Notes under the pieces: model-generated
Databases searched by the model: none
Seen by the model: the letters and a program-made list of their open reading frames with translations, nothing else
Told to the model about the DNA's origin: nothing
Shown here: one piece after another, positions 25,401 through 37,300 of the stretch
How positions within the stretch are numbered: the first letter of the stretch is position 1
Layout of the letters: each line of letters opens with the position of its first letter
DNA from: Linepithema humile
Taxonomy: Eukaryota > Arthropoda > Insecta > Hymenoptera > Formicidae
Assembly: GCF_040581485.1 (NCBI RefSeq)
Contig: NC_090134.1
Coordinates: forward strand, 5,208,001 to 5,272,000
DNA length: 64,000 bases
Direction of reading: 5' to 3'
Position numbers and translations under genes: made by a program

Positions 25401-28194
25401 CTACAGGCTACGTCATTAACCAATTATTATTACCGAGTTTGAGGGACAATGAAAGAAATTTCAAAGGAGTTATGAAACGTTACTCACCCCGTGAACTTCG
25501 AGCAGATTGTATATTTCTAATGACTGATAAACCTGCTGTCGGTACTGTTGAGCTTGAGCCTTTTTAGCCTTGGCTTTGTCGTAGTCCTCCAAAGCTATGG
25601 CGTACTTTTTCTCCAACTCGTATTTGCCCAGACGCTCGCCCGCTTTTCTTAGATTCTCCATTGCCACTTTCAATTTCGAAGCGTATTCGAATCTCTCTTC
25701 TTCCACCGCCAGCAATTTCTTCGCTTCCATTTGTCTTATGATTTTGGCCACTTCCCGGTCGACGTACATTTCGAACGCCAAATCGTCGTAAGGCGAGATA
25801 TAATGCGGATTGTACGGAGCATCCCCTTGTCCAGTTAATTCCTGGCCATAAGGCTCGCCAAGTATATTTATGGCGATAAGGCCAACCTGTAGAAATAGAA
25901 TTTTTAGACTCAGAATTTAAATAAATTTATTGTGTTGTTTATTGATTTCAAAATTATTTTTCTAATAAAATTATCACTTTATTTTATCAGGTATTATTTT
26001 ATTTATTTCTGATTTTTATTATGGAAAGAAATATTAGTGGCTCGTATGTACCTGACAGTAGGTATTGTGCGCATTACTGTGCGGTTTATGTAGCCTGAGC
26101 TTCAGTGACAATGCTTCCGTCTCTGGAAGGGCCACGCTCTTCAACTCCCTGCTCTTGTAAAGAGTCGACGCGTTGTCGGACAGCGTGATGTAACCCAGGT
26201 AACTGAAATCCGTCGAAGCGGATGCGTTTTCCTCCCTCGATGTCCAGATCTCCAGTTTCTCGGCTGCAACCAAAATAGAGGTCACATTTCATATTTCTCC
26301 GCGGAAATTGCATCAATAATTTCCATCCGGCCGTAATCGAAAAACTGGCATATTTCTCTTGCCGTGCCGGTACGTTTTCATTTCCGCATTGCAAGCGCAA
26401 GAAGCGAGCTAAAAAGGAATAGAGAATGTAGCCTCGGGAAATCATGGCAGTAGGCTCGTTAACTCGATTTCTATTGTCGGCAAATTGCTTTTTAGCCGGC
26501 ACGTCATTTAACAAACAATGGAGACTTTAATCGCGTCGAAAGAAAACCAATTTCTCTTTAATTATATTTCTATCTTGATAATTATTTACGTTATATTTGT
26601 AATTCTCTAAGTATAGTGATCAGTTGAAACTTATTAATATGAAAATTAGTTTCAGAATTTTATATGTTAAACAGTTTAGAATGAAAAATTAACAAATATT
26701 TTTGCAAACATAAAATTTCAGTTCTATTTTTCAATTATATATAACTTTACTTAATTAATGGCTTTATAAATTGCGCACTTACGTATGAGGTACTGATGAG
26801 CCAGGACTTGTATCCTTGTAAGCTTAGTCGGTCCGTGAAGACGTAAGATCAGTTCCTGAGGATATGTGCAATTTCTTGCACTTTGCCAACCTCTTACTGT
26901 TGGCCCGTGAATGTTAAGCTCTAATGATGAGTGTCTGTCCTCCTCGCCTTAATAACAAATTCAAAATACAAATCAAATTTTTTAAGTAATTTAAATATAT
27001 TTTTATTGAATACTATGTCTATATAAGTTAAATGCAACCACAAAATTGCCTTAGAATAATGTTATTGTCTTTCTTATTAGTAAAAAAGTTTAATTGTAAA
27101 TTAACAAGGATTAATAATCACACAATGTAGTTATTATATAAACACTTCAAATATTAACGAGTATCAGTCAAAATGTCAATCGAGAGCCGAATGTCGATCG
27201 AGCGTGCTCGACGAGACTTCTTACTATACATTACTTAATTATTGACACATGGTTGCATGGTACTGGATATTACATACTATATAGTACTTAGATATTTTCT
27301 TGAGTGTTTTTTTTTTATTGTAACTGTCTATTTTCATTCGCATTGTCGACATTTACGATTCCCTGTTCTCATAAAAAAAAGTCAGTAATGCTAATCATTT
27401 ATGCTATTTGGAATTTCAAAATACGCCTTTTAAGAGAAGTAACGTAACATAGTCACGCAATGCCGTTACCTCGTACGAGATTTATGTCTACATATTTAAT
27501 AGAATGTATATACTACGGTTGTTCTTTACCGCGTATGCCGCACTGACAAATATAACATCGACAATCTATTTTTCAAAATGTAAAAGTAGAATTCCGCGGT
27601 ATAACATAAATCATTGCTTGTGCTGGTCAGGTACACGCGGCAGATGCTTTATCGCAAATTGAAAAAATCACGTCGTATCCCGCGGAAAAAATCAATGTAT
27701 CGAAAATTCGAATAGGCAATGAGAGAGGCGGAAATTCCGATGGACCGACAAAATAATTGAAGCGCTGAGAGCCATGCGAACCCAAGTCTAAAGGATGAGT
27801 TTCACAACATAACAACATAACAAAATTACAGAAAATTTGGAAAATTTCTGTAATTTTATTTAAAATGTGATCTCGTGTAAATATTAGATCAAAAATTTTG
27901 ATTAATTTTAATTATTTAACATAACTCTTTGTGAGATCAACCACAAATTACTATCGTATTATTATGCTCATTGAAGAAAAATCGCTGCGCTATTTGAACC
28001 ATAAAGGTAGTCAGGTAGCATTTTTTAAAACTATTATATCCACTTAATTTTGTCACGAGTGAAATTTAGATACATGAAACTCTCGGCGCGTTTCCGGTCA
28101 TCGCCCGAGGTTAGTCTACGTCTTATTTTACAAATCCGAGTTTAGCTGCCTTACTCGTGGCGTAAACGACGTTAAATCCGACTTTCTTGGGCAT
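22434..28194 (-). CDS. Cep104: CEP104, cilium-tip / centrosomal protein
   Basis: Microtubule plus-end and ciliary-tip protein. Fourteen coding exons, high to low: 28194-28155, 26947-26783, 26263-26052, 25886-25488, 25407-25215, 25110-24963, 24888-24762, 24697-24471, 24379-24110, 23773-23318, 23246-23101, 22987-22883, 22784-22659, 22504-22434. The sum is 2685 nt, 894 aa plus stop (vertebrate ~925). Exon 1 encodes only MPKKVGFNVVYAT plus one base and is 1.2 kb from exon 2. Order of parts: N-terminal jelly-roll (~1-145, with LNIHGPTVRGW), a coiled coil (~200-270, KIIRQMEAKKLLAVEEERFE), a low-complexity linker, a TOG array (~400-640), then C-terminal zinc fingers (~746-870: CIFCLSKG, CEACKQVVE, CETCKQAMHE, CPLCSALV). 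The acceptor of exon 5 is ambiguous: 25407 and 25395 both keep frame. Confidence 0.93.
23821..24096. repeat. Tandem ~146-bp duplication in a CEP104 intron
   Basis: Two diverged copies start with CAGGGTCGAT at 23821 and 23967 and share further blocks: TCGATAGGATGGG versus TCAATAGGATGGG, GCGCTTCGACGGCA versus ACGCTTCGACGGCA, and GATTCCTCAAAATGTCTGGTAA in both. They fill most of the intron between CEP104 exons 9 and 10. No transposon ends are apparent, so a local tandem duplication is the simplest reading. Confidence 0.75.
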
Positions 28195-29370
28195 GTTGAA
28201 GGGTGTTGATCGTCGGGAAGTAGCAATTGATGAGTAGCAAACGACCGAAATGTTATATCACGCGAAGCGCACAAACGAACGAACGGGGAGGAACGGAGAG
28301 ACACGTCAAAATCTAAAAGGCACAGCCATCTGCAAGCTCGATAAAGGGGGAGCTTGCAAGTTTCACCCCGGCGCGCATGCCACCCCACTTGTACGTCCGG
28401 CCGCGGCGAAGCTTGCGACAGAACTGCTTCGTGCTAGAACCGTCTCTGCCTCCGCTGAGGGGTTGAAGGATTTTCCTGTGAAAAGGCATGCGTATATTCG
28501 CAGATGTGCAATGCTATTGCACACGTTGTTTTAAATGCAATGTAGATATCAAAGAGACGGTACAATGTTACTACGTTAAATGAAGGTTTTAAATTGAATC
28601 AGAAATCAGAGTTTTAATAAAAATCCATTTTCTTCTGTCATAAAAAAATCTGGCTTTGCATGTTCTTTAAATTTTTTTTCTATTAAATTTGTAATTATCT
28701 GTACTTTGAAATTTTAGTTTTCGCAAAAAAATAATTTACAACTAAAAATAGTTTTTAATTCTTCACTAGTCATATGAATTGAGAAAATTGGAAATATATT
28801 CTAGAATCACCGAGATATCATCTCCATGACGGATATACCGTGTTTGTTTTTTTTTCACGTTGATTTTAGAATTAATTGCGTCTTGTATTCTACTCGAGTC
28901 TGCTTAAGTTGAAATATAGACTGTAATTTCGTAATGGATCAATAAATGGAAGCTGCGTGACGTCAGAGGGCGCGGCGAGGGTGGACGAGCCCACGAGAAT
29001 CGTTATGTACGCACGCTCCTTTTCATCGTTCGCAACCACGTGTAAACGCACGTGTTACCTTCAAGAAACTTTGATCATTTTCGCACAAAACTTTTCGCGT
29101 GATAGAAATATCTAAAATGCAGCAACCTGTGCGCAAATATTAACAGAAATATACGATGAATATTATAACACTCCGAGTTTAGAAATATAAGTAGCAATTT
29201 ATAAACATTTTATTAACTTAATTAGAAAAAAATGTATCAACTACTTACAACTTTTTTTCTCAACATATATTCACATAAATTGGTCTCACAAGTAGTACAA
29301 AATGCGAATGTTTGGCCAGGAAGGAGACTTGATAGGATTAGGATTTCTCTTCTTCTAAAGGAATGTTCAG
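28195..29370. other. CEP104 upstream region, CpG-rich, and DPM1 3' flank
   Basis: The part next to the CEP104 start (about 28195-28490) is GC- and CpG-rich in an AT-rich neighbourhood, as expected for a housekeeping promoter and 5' UTR. It contains long frames on both strands that match nothing known. The rest is AT-rich, with a second small CG-rich patch at about 28960-29060. A minus-strand AATAAA (29209-29214) may end DPM1 transcripts. Confidence 0.55.
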
Positions 29371-30427
29371 TTACGTAGTAGCAAAAAGATACAAAAGGCC
29401 TTTTGCAAATTGGGAGATCTCTGAACCACCCAATTTGGACTGACCATAGACTCTGTCAACAAATGTTATTGGTACTTCTCCTATTGTGTAATTAAGTTGC
29501 CTAGCCCTGACTATTATTTCCATTTGGAATACATATCCTTTTGATACACAAGATTGTATCAATTTTTCCAGGACGTCTTTTTTATAAAGCCTAAAATTAT
29601 AAAATCCAAAAACAGATTAAAATGTTAGAATTTTATCTTATAATAATCTTATCAAATCAGAGATAAATCTTTGACAGGTTTACTACCTAAAGCTACCAGT
29701 TAAGTCGCTTGCACGAGGTCTTAACAAGATCTGAGTTAGAAAATTTGCACTTCTACTGATTAACTTCCTCTTGAAATCCCAACCATAGACGCCACCACCT
29801 TGCGCATACCTTGTACCGCTAACTATATCTAAGCTGAGATATCGTTGTAACTCGGCCATTTTTGGAATAAACTTGGGCTGAAAAGTAAAAATTCTTTTTA
29901 GAAAAACATTCGTCATTATTAATCTTCAATTTATTAATTAATGTAACATGTACATGATGAGATAAATCAGCATCCATGATAACGATAAAATTTCCAGTTG
30001 CATATTTAATTCCGTGCATATAAGCAGTCCCCAATCCCAACTTCTTTTCCCTGGGCTTTAAAATTATTTTATCCTCGCCGTAAACTCGTTGCAATTGCTT
30101 AGCTATGTCCAGAGTCCCATCTGGAGAACCATCGTCTACTATGATAATTTCATAGGCGAGCTCGCTGTAATATTGTACATTTTCGCTTGACGATTCTTTT
30201 CAGCTACACAGCTTAAGTTTATTTATCTTTTTTTTTAAATATACTGAATTGATTCTGTTGAGGTTATGCAGCTATGATGCAGCTTACCTCTCTTCCATAT
30301 ATTTTACAATAAGCCATGTTATTATTGGTAAGTTCTCCACTTCATTGTAAGTAGGAAGCAGAATCGAGTACTTATCATCTTTGCACAGTTCTTTTATGTC
30401 TCTCTTCACCTGTTCTTTATTTACCAT
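29371..30427 (-). CDS. Dpm1: DPM1, dolichol-phosphate mannosyltransferase catalytic subunit
   Basis: Transfers mannose from GDP-Man to dolichyl phosphate at the cytosolic ER face, supplying N-glycan, GPI-anchor and O-mannose synthesis. Four exons, high to low: 30427-30288, 30164-29954, 29877-29687, 29590-29371. The sum is 762 nt, 253 aa plus stop, close to the ~260 aa of animal DPM1. GT-A family motifs are intact: LLPTYNE near the start, DDGSPDGT (~57-64), PREKKLGLGTAY (~84-95), MDADLSHH with the DxD metal site (~110-117), GGVYGWDFKRKLISR and VDRVYGQSKLGG. No C-terminal membrane segment is present, as in other animal enzymes that rely on DPM2/DPM3 for membrane attachment. The start MVNKEQVKRDI fits the family's variable N-terminus. 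Confidence 0.96.
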
Positions 30428-33400
30428 TTTGACAGCTCTTTTTCTGAAAAGTTAACACTCATATGACACGTAGAACTAGCGTTAAAATCTGTTATATCAT
30501 CGGTAAATACTGTCAAAGTAACCATGAGTTGCACAATAACCGCACTAGGGTGCGCACATTGCCTTAAAAAAGACTAACTTCGTTACGATCATTTTGGCGG
30601 TTTATTGCTGAGAACGCGAGCAGCAAAAAAGAAGTATTCGGCATCAACTACAAAAATCAACGGACAATTGTAGATTTTACTTTAAAACATTATGTCACAT
30701 ATACCTACTGATAATTGGTTTGGTACGTATCGTTGTGTAAAATATTATATATCATTTATCATATAATTCTTCAACAAACTTTACCGCTAGCTACGATATA
30801 TCTAACATTCGCATACAGCAAAAATGTCTAATCTTTTATAGGTTAGAATAATTAGTATATGAAATATATGAGTTGAATGCGTGTAATTAAATAATTATGT
30901 ACATTAAAGTAATCAAATTCCATAAAAAAGCAGGAAATGTGAGAAAATGTTTTATAAAATCCACATTGCAAAATATTTTAACGTAATCTATTTTTTCTCA
31001 TTTTACGTTTCAATAATGCATACCTTCATTATTATGTATTTATCTTTTCCCGCTAAAATGTTACGTTTTATAAAGTTGGAGTTTGATTCGTTTATCAAAT
31101 ATTGCATAAAGAGATAACGCTAAATTAAGAACACTGTAGCAGAAGCATTTCTGGTTCTTTCTGTTTTGCATATTTTGCAATCATTACGCGTAATATTTCG
31201 TTGACCACAATTATCGCATTCTTTTCTGATTACTATTATTATTTATCAGCTATTACTTTCTATGATCACTGATAATCATTTATCGCGCGTTGCAGTGCGT
31301 CTACGAGCATTCCGCGAATATCTCTGCGAAGATGCGTTCACGCACACATATCCACGTACATATCTCATATATATATTTGGTCCATTGGCCGTTTCCGCCG
31401 CGTGCGACAAAGGTCGACTAACCAGCAGAGCCGGTTGATTGATTTTTAGTACCCTGAACGAAATATACGTATCAAATGCGAGCTGTCATATTCATGATTT
31501 AATTAAGGAGTTAATAAGTTTAACAAGTTCCAATACACAATTAATTATTGTGTATTATGTAGTAGATGTATATACAGAATAAGAAAGCATTTTTATGCTA
31601 TATTAATTTTATGAAAAGTAATAGAGAAGAAGACATAAAAGGTATTTATTATGTATTTATTTATGTATTTATCTATTAGGTATTTATTATGTTTGACTTG
31701 CAGAATTATACACATTTAAGTTTATAGAATTCATACACTACATTTATATTTTGAGTTACATGTATTTAAATGATATAAATGTAAATATTCAGAGTCTATT
31801 GTCTTTTTAAAACTTTTATATTTTTATAAAACAAGGCTAAATTTATGCTTTGATGTCTTAAAGATCTCTATTTATTTTTATAATTCTTCTAACAAAGGGT
31901 TAAATTTTCCAGACGGCCCTGTCAACGAAGCATCCCCTACCCTACCGAATAACATGAGTGTTCACACCGACGATCCCCACTGCTGCTTCCACCGCCGCCG
32001 ACCTCGAGATAGCCGAGGAGCAGCCGCAGCTCCGAAGCAAACGACGCCGCACTCTACGCTCGGTCGTTCACGGATTCGGAGTGCTCGTTTCTCCGTTCCG
32101 ACTAGTGTGATCGGCGTGCATCTGTGTTCCTGCAAATTCACACGAAAGTATTGTCGGTACGTAAAATCGAATATCGCGGAATCGCGAAAGATCGATTTCT
32201 TGAAGAAAACGCCGATCTCGACGCGGCGGAATAAGTCGAGCGAGCGGCAAATATCGGCCGATCTTGCGAAATCGCTCGTGGGTGTGTGCTTGTGTGCCTG
32301 TGTGCGTATGTGTGGTGGAACGCATCAGCAGTGATTGTGTTATGTGTGCCGATTTGTGGGCGATTTAAAAATGCCCCATCGGCCTTTGCTAGCGGAAGCT
32401 GGGAATACGGCAAGACGCGATCGCCGATGGTCGCTAGACCTCGATGAAGCCTCTGACACAGTCAACCAGTTGATCGGTTTATAAAAAAAGCGAACTGTCA
32501 TTAAGATCTAAGACAACGATTTCATAAACTTTATGTTAATTATTTCATGTTTTTATGTTAATCGTTTTCTCAGGCTTGAAAGATTTAACTGGCATGCGAG
32601 TCTGTACGGGAGTCTGCGCGGACCCTTTTTTGCCCGTTTCTCGGTTTCTCATATGGCTATAAGATTTCATCTTTTTTGTCATGATGAAACTGTCGCAGCG
32701 TCTAACTCTTTCTTTCATCATCCTTGATCTTTTCGCGCAGAGAACACTCGTCGTTTCTCGAAGTTTCTCGCAAAACATTATCTTTATGTAACGAACCAAT
32801 TGCAGTCTTCAGTTTCTGCATCTTCCATTATCTATTTCTGATTCTTTTTCTAATTGTTTTGTAGTTTGCTACATATAGTCGAATTCAATGATGTTACGAC
32901 AATATGACGTTAGATGCTGGCGTCACGTTTCAATATTATTACCCGATTAATCGACTTCCACGAGAGACGCACGGGTTGATATACTTTGATATATCGAGAT
33001 GGATAATAATTTCGGACTGTGCGATGGGATCTCTGCGGAGGGTAGTGTGGAGGTCGTGTGAATCTAGCGGAGGTCCACAAACACCATCGCGGCCGCCTGG
33101 CTAGCTTCGAGCACCGGATGGCAGCATGGCGCGCACCGTTGCGAGGGGTAGATTTAACCGCTCCGCACCCTGCGATCAATAAACTCGCCGAGAGGGAGCA
33201 GCCCCGTGACGAGCCGTTCAACTCCGCCACATTTTGTCTCCCTTCTCCCTCTACGTTTCTTCATCCCCTCTCGCGATCGCGTTTTCCCCGCTTTCGCCTC
33301 TCCTGTCGGATCGCTCGCTGTTCTTCAAGCGTAACCCTTGCTATCAGCGATTCAGCACGTGCACTTCCACTCCGTTCCGCAACAAGATAGCGTTCTCGCG

Positions 33401-34260
33401 CTCCGCGGATTATCGCGAACCAACGGACGCCAAAGAGGCTCTGAGCTTTTCAGAATTTTCCTCGCGACTTTAATCACTTGCTTTTGTGGAGCAGAGAGAG
33501 CAGGAGATTGTAGGAAATATTTTGTGATTTTTCAAGTCAGAACATTTTCTCGAAATTTATCAAGTATAATTAATTTATTCACCAAAATATAATTAATTCA
33601 TCAACCAAAATATAATAAATGAAGGAATACATAATATTGTTGACAAATAATTCACAAAGAAATAAAATCTTCCAAAATTCTTGAAATTTTATTATTTATT
33701 GGGACTATTATTGTGCAGAATTTATTAATTTCTTCTATTAGCATCATATAAGTTATTTATTTGCATCTGTTATATGTATCAGTAGATTTTTTTCTTTCGG
33801 TATTATTTTATAATTAATAATGAATAGTTCTATACAGATCTCTTTATATCTCAAATAAATACAATTTTAATTCTGCCATATAGAGAGAAATTATTCTATT
33901 ATAATATTTCTGTGTACGTGAATTTATTTAATAATTTTATGCATTTTGGAAGTAGTAGAAGTTAGTATTCGAGAGTTCTTTAATGCATGCTAAACTGCCA
34001 CACGCAGCTGCGTCTCGAATCGTTAACAACCAATCGACCTTGAACTAAGCGAGAGTCCTTTCGCGTTCATCTGCCAAATTTACGAGCGATCAACTTAACA
34101 GTTAAATATAGCGAATTTTTTAGAAAACATTTCTATGATAACTATTGAAATATCATCGAGGCAGATCATCGGCGATTGTCTTAATCAATATATCGTTCAA
34201 TTAGTGTATTTTATGTGAAATCAGGTGAAAATCAGTGCGCTTAGAGGAGTTGAGATAAGG
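30428..34260. other. DPM1-Dscam1 intergenic / Dscam1 promoter region
   Basis: Two CpG- and GC-rich blocks (about 31910-32430 and 33000-33480) stand out from AT-rich flanks and carry overlapping long frames on both strands, with none recognisable. Block one contains a GTGTGTGC-type purine/pyrimidine tract at 32279-32315. These blocks are good candidates for Dscam1 promoters or non-coding first exons. The 5' UTR immediately before the Dscam1 ATG contains acceptor-like AATCAG sites at 34219-34224 and 34230-34235. Confidence 0.5.
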
Positions 34261-34348
34261 ATGTGGCGAGAACCACCAGGCGGGGGGTGTAAGACATCCA
34301 CCCATGTCATCGCTATGCTCCTGTTAGCTGTCCTGGCATTGACAACCG
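34261..34348 (+). CDS. Dscam1: Dscam1 exon 1 (signal peptide)
   Basis: Begins MWREPPGGGCKTSTHV followed by the hydrophobic stretch IAMLLLAVLALTT, a typical cleavable signal peptide of about 29 residues. It ends in phase 1 at a strong GTGAGT donor. The ATG is preceded by AAGG, and no in-frame upstream ATG was found nearby. Confidence 0.9.
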
Positions 34349-37300
34349 GTGAGTCAACTTCATACAAAAAAGATCTCATTCACACCGCGTTTGTTAGCGT
34401 GACTCGTCAACAATTACGAGAAAGCATTGATGGATGCCAGTCATGCGATTTGTGTATACGGAAAAGTGTTTGTAGATGAGACATGCCACGACTTTTATGT
34501 GTTAAGGGTATTGCAACAAGATGCAAATGCAATCAATATGAGATACATTTTTAAAACAATAATATTTTGATACAAATATATTATAGGTGACATATAATTG
34601 GAGATATTATACTCAGAATATGATTTAAAAGTGAAATGACAAATTGAGAGTAATCAAAATTTGCTTCAGAATAATTCAAAGTTTCGTTGAGCATTAAAAA
34701 TGCGCAGTTTTTAAAAATAAACTGCACACATTGAATATTGCAATAATCTTTGATATATTTTCTAGAATTAGAATTTTTTATGTTTTTTTTTTTAGAATTA
34801 TTCATAATTCCTCAAGCGTAAGTTACTTAATTAGCATACATTTGAATAGATCACGCAATATCTTGTAAAGCTTGCGTCTTAGCGTATCAAACTGTAATGT
34901 TTGTCAGCTGACGTGACAGTTTGTGGTACGTGCTTTGAGTGTATAATCCTGGACATTAGATATTCTTTGCTTATCACTAACAATCGTTTTTAAATTTTGT
35001 AGATTATATTTTTTTATACAATAAGAAAGCAATAAAAGATTGTCATTTTGCTTTTCAAAAATATAATTATTGTAATTTAGAGTTACCGCGATTTTTAAAC
35101 ATTCAATCTACGATTTTTGATCTTGCTCTTTATGATAACCACTATAACGGTCTGCGCTGCTGCTTTTTTGGGAGTGATCTTGTATCCGCGTATTTTGAAC
35201 GTAACAGGCGGTTAGTTGAGACCGTGAAAGGTCCTGAGTGTAGGTACCAACGAATCATGAAGCGCAGCTGCCGGAGAGGAGACTATGATGAAGGAGGTGA
35301 GGAGATAAGAGGGAAAGGAACAGCTGCTGTTCCCAGAATGCAGGCTCACATCATGCTTCGGAGAGAATTGCAGTCGGTCGTGGATGCTTGCAACCAGGTG
35401 AATCCGCTTGTATGCGGAACTTGCGTGTTGCATCAAAGAAACTTTACCTACATACGAAGTGTAGGTGGCATAAAAAAATTTGAATATTTTTTCGAAGCAT
35501 TTTTTCAATCTTTGAGACAAAAATATTTCCAAAAATCTAAAGATTTTATCAATTTAATCACCATAAACGCAGTGCAGTTCGTAATAGTTCAATTTTGATC
35601 AAAAATTAAAAAAAATAAAATATATATAAAATAATTTTTTATTTATTAAATGCAAGTTGATACAATAAATGCTAAAAATGTGGGAAACAAATATTTTCAT
35701 TTTAATTGTTGTTTATTGAACGATAGTGAAAGAAAATTGGTTATATTGTTTGCTAGTTTCAAGAAGCGATGTTTGAAGAAGCATTCGGTATTTCGGTATC
35801 TAACAGGAAGTCTCAAAAATAGACGACATTAAATCAAAGAAGCTCGAAGAGATTCGAAGCTTAAGAATTTCCTCAGACATATTCAGCCTACGCAAGAATT
35901 CTATGATATATACACCTTCGCAATCAATGATGCATGCTATTAACGAAGACACTTTCAATAATTCTAATTTTAGAGACGCCAACGATTGATTGATTTTAGG
36001 ATATATTAAAAAAAGAATTAAAAATTAATACTATTTTTCATTTGATTGAAAATAATTGAACACTAAAACAAATAATCGATACACGATAATCTACATGACA
36101 TCGATAATCTACACGATACCTTGCGATATAATTATTAGTTCTAACAAAATTAAAATATATGTTTGGATCTAGATATACATATATTTAAAGTAAAACTTAA
36201 TATAATCGAAAGAGTGCTTCAATCGATTCGTATCGCCGTTCTTCGACTTAATGATTTCGAAAGATTTCCCATTATTATGCACATGGCAATGTGTCTTATG
36301 TTCCGGTACATACATTCACGAATGAGGATGAACACACATGCGAGTCACAGTGCTGGAAATATATTCGATGCAACGTGTCCGGACGTCGAAGCTATCTCTA
36401 TATATAGATTACAGAGCGGTTGTCGACCGGGAAGAATCTCGTCTTTCATCGGGGAGGTGTGAGAGTTTAATTTCGGAAAAAAATTTTACGAGGCATACAA
36501 TTGATATAAGCTCGTACAACACGCTCCATCTCGTCACGTAGCTATGACAATACTCCGAGCCATTATATTACCGTGCACGTGCCACAAAACACATAAATAA
36601 CGCAACCCTTAGACATATATGTATGTGTAATCATCCTTGAAGCTTGCATGCACTCAGTTAATCATTATAGCACCCATGTATTAATTTAATCCTTTTATCC
36701 TTTTTGCTGCTTGACGCCATTATAATTTTTAAGCGTCGACAGCTGAACACTGCGAAATTTAAAGAGAGAGAAAAAAAGAGAGAGATTGTTTGTCAAAAAT
36801 ATATAGAATAGAATTTTCGCGGGTAATTTTTAATTTTGCCCGAGAAAAGTTTGTGCTACAATTATTGGAATGAGAATGAAATGGATTGCAAGAAAAGTGT
36901 AAAACAAAGATAAACGAAATGCAAACTGAAATTCGAGTAATAGCGTCCACAAAAATTCGGAACACCTGTCCTTTATACCTGCATGCGTACTCTGCTGTTC
37001 GCTTCAACGGCGCACGCTTCGCCAACCGGTTCTTCGTGACTTGATTTTATACTACGCCAGCTTTATTTGTTCTCGCTGCGCTACAGCCGTCGTCGTGGGT
37101 GAATCAGTAGGTGGTTACGTGCGAAGAAAGTGGCACGGTAGACTCCTATGTAAATTTTAGACTCTCTTTGCAGCGATTTGTGTTAATAAGCATTTGCGTC
37201 GTCCTTTAGCTATAAAGCTTTATTTATTTTGACAGATAAACGAAAATGCTTAATATTTTCTTACCTCACAAAATTATAAAGTATAATTATGCACCGCTAT

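Noticed and set aside
31954..33473. Long overlapping frames in the CpG-rich blocks upstream of Dscam1
   Set aside because: Frames are open on both strands because stop codons are rare in CG-rich DNA; low-complexity Arg/Ser/Pro proteins with no homology.
35212..35598. Frames of 106-124 codons on both strands in Dscam1 intron 1
   Set aside because: Mirror-image frames in a GC-richer patch, no domain, no matching splice phases to Dscam1 exons.
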